NCBI GenBank assembly: GCA_001873105.1
Contig: MNYN01000060.1
Span: 81,404 to 145,403, forward strand
Source: Flavobacteriaceae bacterium CG2_30_34_30
GTDB taxonomy: Bacteria > Bacteroidota > Bacteroidia > Flavobacteriales > Flavobacteriaceae
Length of the DNA: 64,000 nt
Direction: 5' to 3'
A program made the translations under genes and the position numbers. Numbering within the stretch: position 1 is the first letter of the stretch; every line of letters begins with the position of its first letter. The notes under the pieces were generated by a model that searched no databases, was not told where the DNA came from, and worked only from the letters and a program-made list of their open reading frames with translations. Shown here piece after piece: positions 62,101 through 64,000 of the stretch.

Positions 62101-63800
62101 GATTGGTGTTGCGAGGAGAAATCAACAAAGAAAAATTTAAAAATGACGGCATTGGTTTGATTACATCCAAAGGATTAGACAATGGGAAGTATTGGGCAAA
62201 ATTCACTATTATAGGCAAAAAATTTATAGCACCCGAAAAAGACAAACAACCCAAAAAAATAGGAAAACAAGTGTTGTTGTTTGGTGAAGTTAAAGAGGGA
62301 TTATTCAAGTCCTATATTTACGCTTGTGAAACCAACGAAATAGATGGTAAATATTGGTTATTATTAGATGTTGATACCGATAATGTATTTTTTGATAAGG
62401 CAATCAATGAACGGCCACAAGTTACTGAATCGAAAATTATCATAGAAGGAAGTGTAAACGAAGAGGGTGTTTTTGTTTCAGAAATGGATGCCGACCACCA
62501 ATTTAAAACCAAAGAAAAACCGGGTAAATATTGGGTTGTTTTTGACATTCTTAATGAATTTACAGAATTTAATGCTATTGAGCAACCTAAACCACTTTTG
62601 CAAGAAAAACAAATATTGTTAGAAGGTGTTTTTTGGGTTAATAAAGATACTGGTGAAATAGAATTCGACCCCAAGAAAAACCGAGATGACCACCGTCACC
62701 ACGCCATTGATGCCTTGGTAATTGCACTATCCAAGCAAAGTTATTTTCAACAATTAAGTGCGTATAATGCGGCACGAGATGCCAAGAAAAAACTAAATCC
62801 TTTTGAAAAAGAGCAACTAAAATTCCCTCATCCTTGGAATAGTTTTCGTATTGATGCCCAGAAAGAAGCCGAAAAAATATTGGTTTCGCACAAACAAAAC
62901 AGAAAAGTACTTACCGAAGTGCGCAAGAAAATTACCAAAAACGGAAAAACCTTTACTAGTGTAGGTAATGCGGTGCGTGGGCAGTTGCACATGGAAAATG
63001 TATATGGGCAACGACAAGCGCCTTTTGAAACAACGAAAGGGTATCATATTCGAAAAAAAGTAGCCGATTTAAAAGATAACCAATTGGATAAAATTGTGGA
63101 TCTGGAAATTAAAAAAATAATTAAAAATGCTCGAAAAGAAGAAGCCATCCTCAAAAAACACATTGATACTTTAGAGAAACAAAAAAAGAAAGTACGCACC
63201 GATGAAGAAGAAGCCCAACTGAATCTTCAAATGCAAGAATTAAAAAAACAAATTGAGTTACTCTACACTTTAAAAAATAAGAATGGGGAACCGGTGCCAA
63301 TAAAAAAGGTACGTATTAGGGAGAAAATGACTAATGCACAACAACTCAAAGAAAGCAATCAATTTGTAAACCCAAGAAATAATCATCACGTTTTGATTTA
63401 TAAAAAAGAGAATGGTGAATTAGACAAAAATGTTGTTAGTTTTTGGACTACCGTTGAACGGATGAAGCAGAATAGTAAAGTTGTTCAATTACCTTCCGAT
63501 GGTGTTGAAATTATTGAAACGTTTCAGGAAAATGATATGTTTTTGCTTTTCCTAGAAAAAGACACAAACATTGAACAATTAAGTCAAAAGGAACTATTTA
63601 ATCATTTGTATAAAGTTCAAAAAATAGCCGGGGCAGTTTATTTTATGGAAATTTGTTTTAGAAGCCATATAGATAGTAAGATTTCAACTGAAGCCGATTA
63701 TGTTTATATTAAGGGATTTGGAGATGGAAAAACGGGTTGGAACAGATTTAACCCCATAAAAGTAAAAATCACCCCCACCGGCAAAATTAAAAAAGTATAA
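59175..63800 (+). CDS. cas9: CRISPR-associated endonuclease Cas9, type II-C, with repeat-containing insertion
   Basis: 1541 residues from ATG 59175 (MAKILGLDLG); the frame extends 18 codons further to a TTG but the family starts here. RuvC-I D8; arginine-rich bridge helix about 54-85 (AARRNSRQQRRQLYRKRLRK); recognition lobe to about 640; RuvC-II E649 (FDRIKVELGRE); HNH E734-H735 (QIEHIIPKS) and N758; RuvC-III H1175-H1176 and D1179 (DDHRHHAIDALVIAL). Between WGLNSIL (about 860) and RuvC-III lie some 295 extra residues of related modules starting near G919, G981, G1037, G1092 and G1151, each with GxV and several with G-(K/D)-YW. A PAM-interacting C-terminus follows. All nuclease residues are intact. 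Confidence 0.95.
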   Translation: MAKILGLDLGTNSIGWAVVDDNANKILGMGSRIFPEGVKAETIGKGDKEESKNAARRNSRQQRRQLYRKRLRKIKLLRNLIDLEMCPLTHQELDVWAKWDKKKGKAGRKAPDSATYEEWHRLNPYVLREKSLHKDLTKFEMGRVLYHLIQRRGFLSNRKGKDDGAIYKGKPGMIGISRTQEQIGSKTLGSFLNSIYPTEGEPFQLIIDENGNELRVRARYTLRDMYVEEFEQIWNRQANVLGLDNATAMKTKVRFLKGSLDRNRNKKKIEKLREKYGAENVKIEKLKDERNKKTLFKVTTTTQEPLKIFLGGEIYHDDEGNVKHKSQDSVLFWQRPLRSQKGLLAKCRFESDIKKDGKYLQRGKSPCLLSHPLYEEFRAYQYINNIEYGKRHKLEETQRLQVLDLINSKDSNFNFSEIPKKLKMQYEKWNYGDDQKVAGNKTIKQLSALFPNEVWKNKKEEIWHSFHFFDDDDNLIEKLKNDFGLAQKDIEKIEKVDLKEGYSNVSLKAIKNILPYLQRGLQMSDATILGGVRNAFGKRWHYFKDAQEQLENDILKINHQKNNKEGEALEKIKNYLADPDNKFGFSKNDKSFIKLYHHSQEIEEKQLKDKLDAVENLRNPIVQQGINETRRLVNQLIDEYGKFDRIKVELGREVKNSKKGRQEQSRRIYDNTAKNDDARRLLTEYGLKHNRDNIQKVLLYKEMQEKGVTTICPYTNKSINISDVLGRENKIQIEHIIPKSVSLDDSFANKTLCDAKFNGLKGNLTPYQFYLKNSDSKLWGGATSWEDIEQRAFKVLPYPKAKRFTSKIKVEDADVKSSFIERQLNDMRYISRKTKEIMSQVCDDVRVLPGGLTSELRHLWGLNSILQPAMNLNIDIKNIQEDRVYPHYVVLDEDNKPVLTVPIYNDKPKLGVNETTITGKVDKGVFKTTEKTEKYVKLSAETPELANGDYWLNLKLSEPKEIVRIFKERPEATADGLVLRGEINKEKFKNDGIGLITSKGLDNGKYWAKFTIIGKKFIAPEKDKQPKKIGKQVLLFGEVKEGLFKSYIYACETNEIDGKYWLLLDVDTDNVFFDKAINERPQVTESKIIIEGSVNEEGVFVSEMDADHQFKTKEKPGKYWVVFDILNEFTEFNAIEQPKPLLQEKQILLEGVFWVNKDTGEIEFDPKKNRDDHRHHAIDALVIALSKQSYFQQLSAYNAARDAKKKLNPFEKEQLKFPHPWNSFRIDAQKEAEKILVSHKQNRKVLTEVRKKITKNGKTFTSVGNAVRGQLHMENVYGQRQAPFETTKGYHIRKKVADLKDNQLDKIVDLEIKKIIKNARKEEAILKKHIDTLEKQKKKVRTDEEEAQLNLQMQELKKQIELLYTLKNKNGEPVPIKKVRIREKMTNAQQLKESNQFVNPRNNHHVLIYKKENGELDKNVVSFWTTVERMKQNSKVVQLPSDGVEIIETFQENDMFLLFLEKDTNIEQLSQKELFNHLYKVQKIAGAVYFMEICFRSHIDSKISTEADYVYIKGFGDGKTGWNRFNPIKVKITPTGKIKKV

Positions 63801-63829
63801 AATCAACTATGTATATCATATATATTATA

Positions 63830-63837
63830 TATATTTG
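63830..63837 (+). promoter_or_regulatory. Candidate -7 box before RHH gene
   Basis: TATATTTG, an exact TAnnTTTG match, 15 bases before the ATG at 63853, within an AT-only stretch (63808-63836) rich in TATA words that could also act as an operator. Suggests that the RHH gene has its own promoter rather than relying on cas9 read-through. Confidence 0.4.
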
Positions 63838-63852
63838 TAACAAAAACACAAC

Positions 63853-64000
63853 ATGCGAAAAAATATTGATATAGACGAAGCTATTTTAACCAAACTTAAA
63901 CTGCTTGCTGTTTTCGAAAACAACAGCGTAAAAGGTTTAATGGAAGAAGCAGTACGTTGGTTTGTGGCTCAAAAAGAAACACAACGAATGGATAAACTTA
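63853..64000 (+). CDS. Ribbon-helix-helix-type protein, possible antitoxin or regulator (3' partial)
   Basis: 49 codons are in the window, MRKNIDIDEAILTKLKLLAV then GLMEEAVRWFVAQKETQRMD; the gene continues beyond the edge. The alternation of a short beta strand (KNIDID) with two helices and a basic N-terminus fits the RHH/CopG fold of antitoxins and small repressors. It starts 53 bases after the cas9 stop, where cas1 would be expected in most II-C loci. Either an inserted toxin-antitoxin pair or a regulator. Nothing here identifies a toxin. Confidence 0.6.
   Translation, partial: MRKNIDIDEAILTKLKLLAVFENNSVKGLMEEAVRWFVAQKETQRMDKL

Noticed and set aside
59175..63800. Catalytically dead or truncated Cas9
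   Set aside because: D8, E649, H735, N758, H1176 and D1179 are all present, and the frame is complete with a PAM-interacting C-terminus.

Overview
The window looks like chromosomal DNA of a Flavobacteriaceae member (Bacteroidota). The evidence is the low G+C, type IX secretion C-terminal sorting domains, two CarboxypepD_reg-type TonB receptors, promoter -7 boxes of the TAnnTTTG kind, MenB (menaquinone), a LETM1-related biofilm protein and a type II-C Cas9 with a Bacteroidota-style tracrRNA. No rRNA, tRNA, prophage, transposase gene or CRISPR array is visible.

Layout. 1-3927: 3' part of an alpha-2-macroglobulin-like protein with an embedded TonB-plug-like segment. 3.9-7.0 kb: sterol desaturase-like enzyme, M28 peptidase and secreted endonuclease I. 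7.1-10.9 kb: polysaccharide genes (polymerase/ligase, glycosyltransferase, initiating phosphoglycosyltransferase), followed by a small repeat with terminal inverted repeats. 11.2-12.5 kb: small conserved-looking protein and OxyR. 12.6-19.5 kb: MoxR/DUF58/DUF4350/DUF4129/SpoIIM operon with a divergent RDD gene. 19.5-25.7 kb: housekeeping genes (TRIC channel, cyclophilin, CoA pyrophosphatase, acyltransferase, ECF sigma factor with a membrane partner, type II NADH dehydrogenase). 26-30.4 kb: TonB receptor, HemG, DinB, DUF4242 and a small lipoprotein; the last two genes carry the same unidentified 5' leader RNA motif. 30.7-36.5 kb: arsenic operon arsD-arsA-arsR-arsM-arsC-acr3, interrupted by a four-helix-bundle gene. 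36.8-40 kb: TPR-like protein, histidine kinase, 2TM protein and LytTR regulator. 40-51.8 kb: LETM1-related protein, two DUF4331 proteins, M36 metalloprotease, TonB receptor, MenB and a second sterol desaturase-like enzyme. 52-58.8 kb: AsnB, fused branched-chain 2-oxoacid dehydrogenase E1 and S9 peptidase. 58.9-64 kb: tracrRNA (minus) and a large Cas9 (plus), followed by the start of a ribbon-helix-helix gene.

How it fits together. The ars genes form one resistance module: sensing by ArsR, chaperoning by ArsD to ArsA, efflux by Acr3, reduction by ArsC and methylation by ArsM. A candidate operator overlaps the promoter. The sensor kinase, 2TM and LytTR genes form a signalling unit. The Cas9 locus has intact nuclease motifs and its own tracrRNA, but neither cas1/cas2 nor an array lies within the window.

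Most worth a second look: the run of four to five related ~55-62-residue modules inserted into the RuvC-III region of Cas9; the duplicated leader RNA with a compensatory base change; the two-copy inverted-repeat element; the mutually exclusive hairpins just before asnB; and the jelly-roll-like domain that seems to be inserted inside a HYR domain of the M36 protease.
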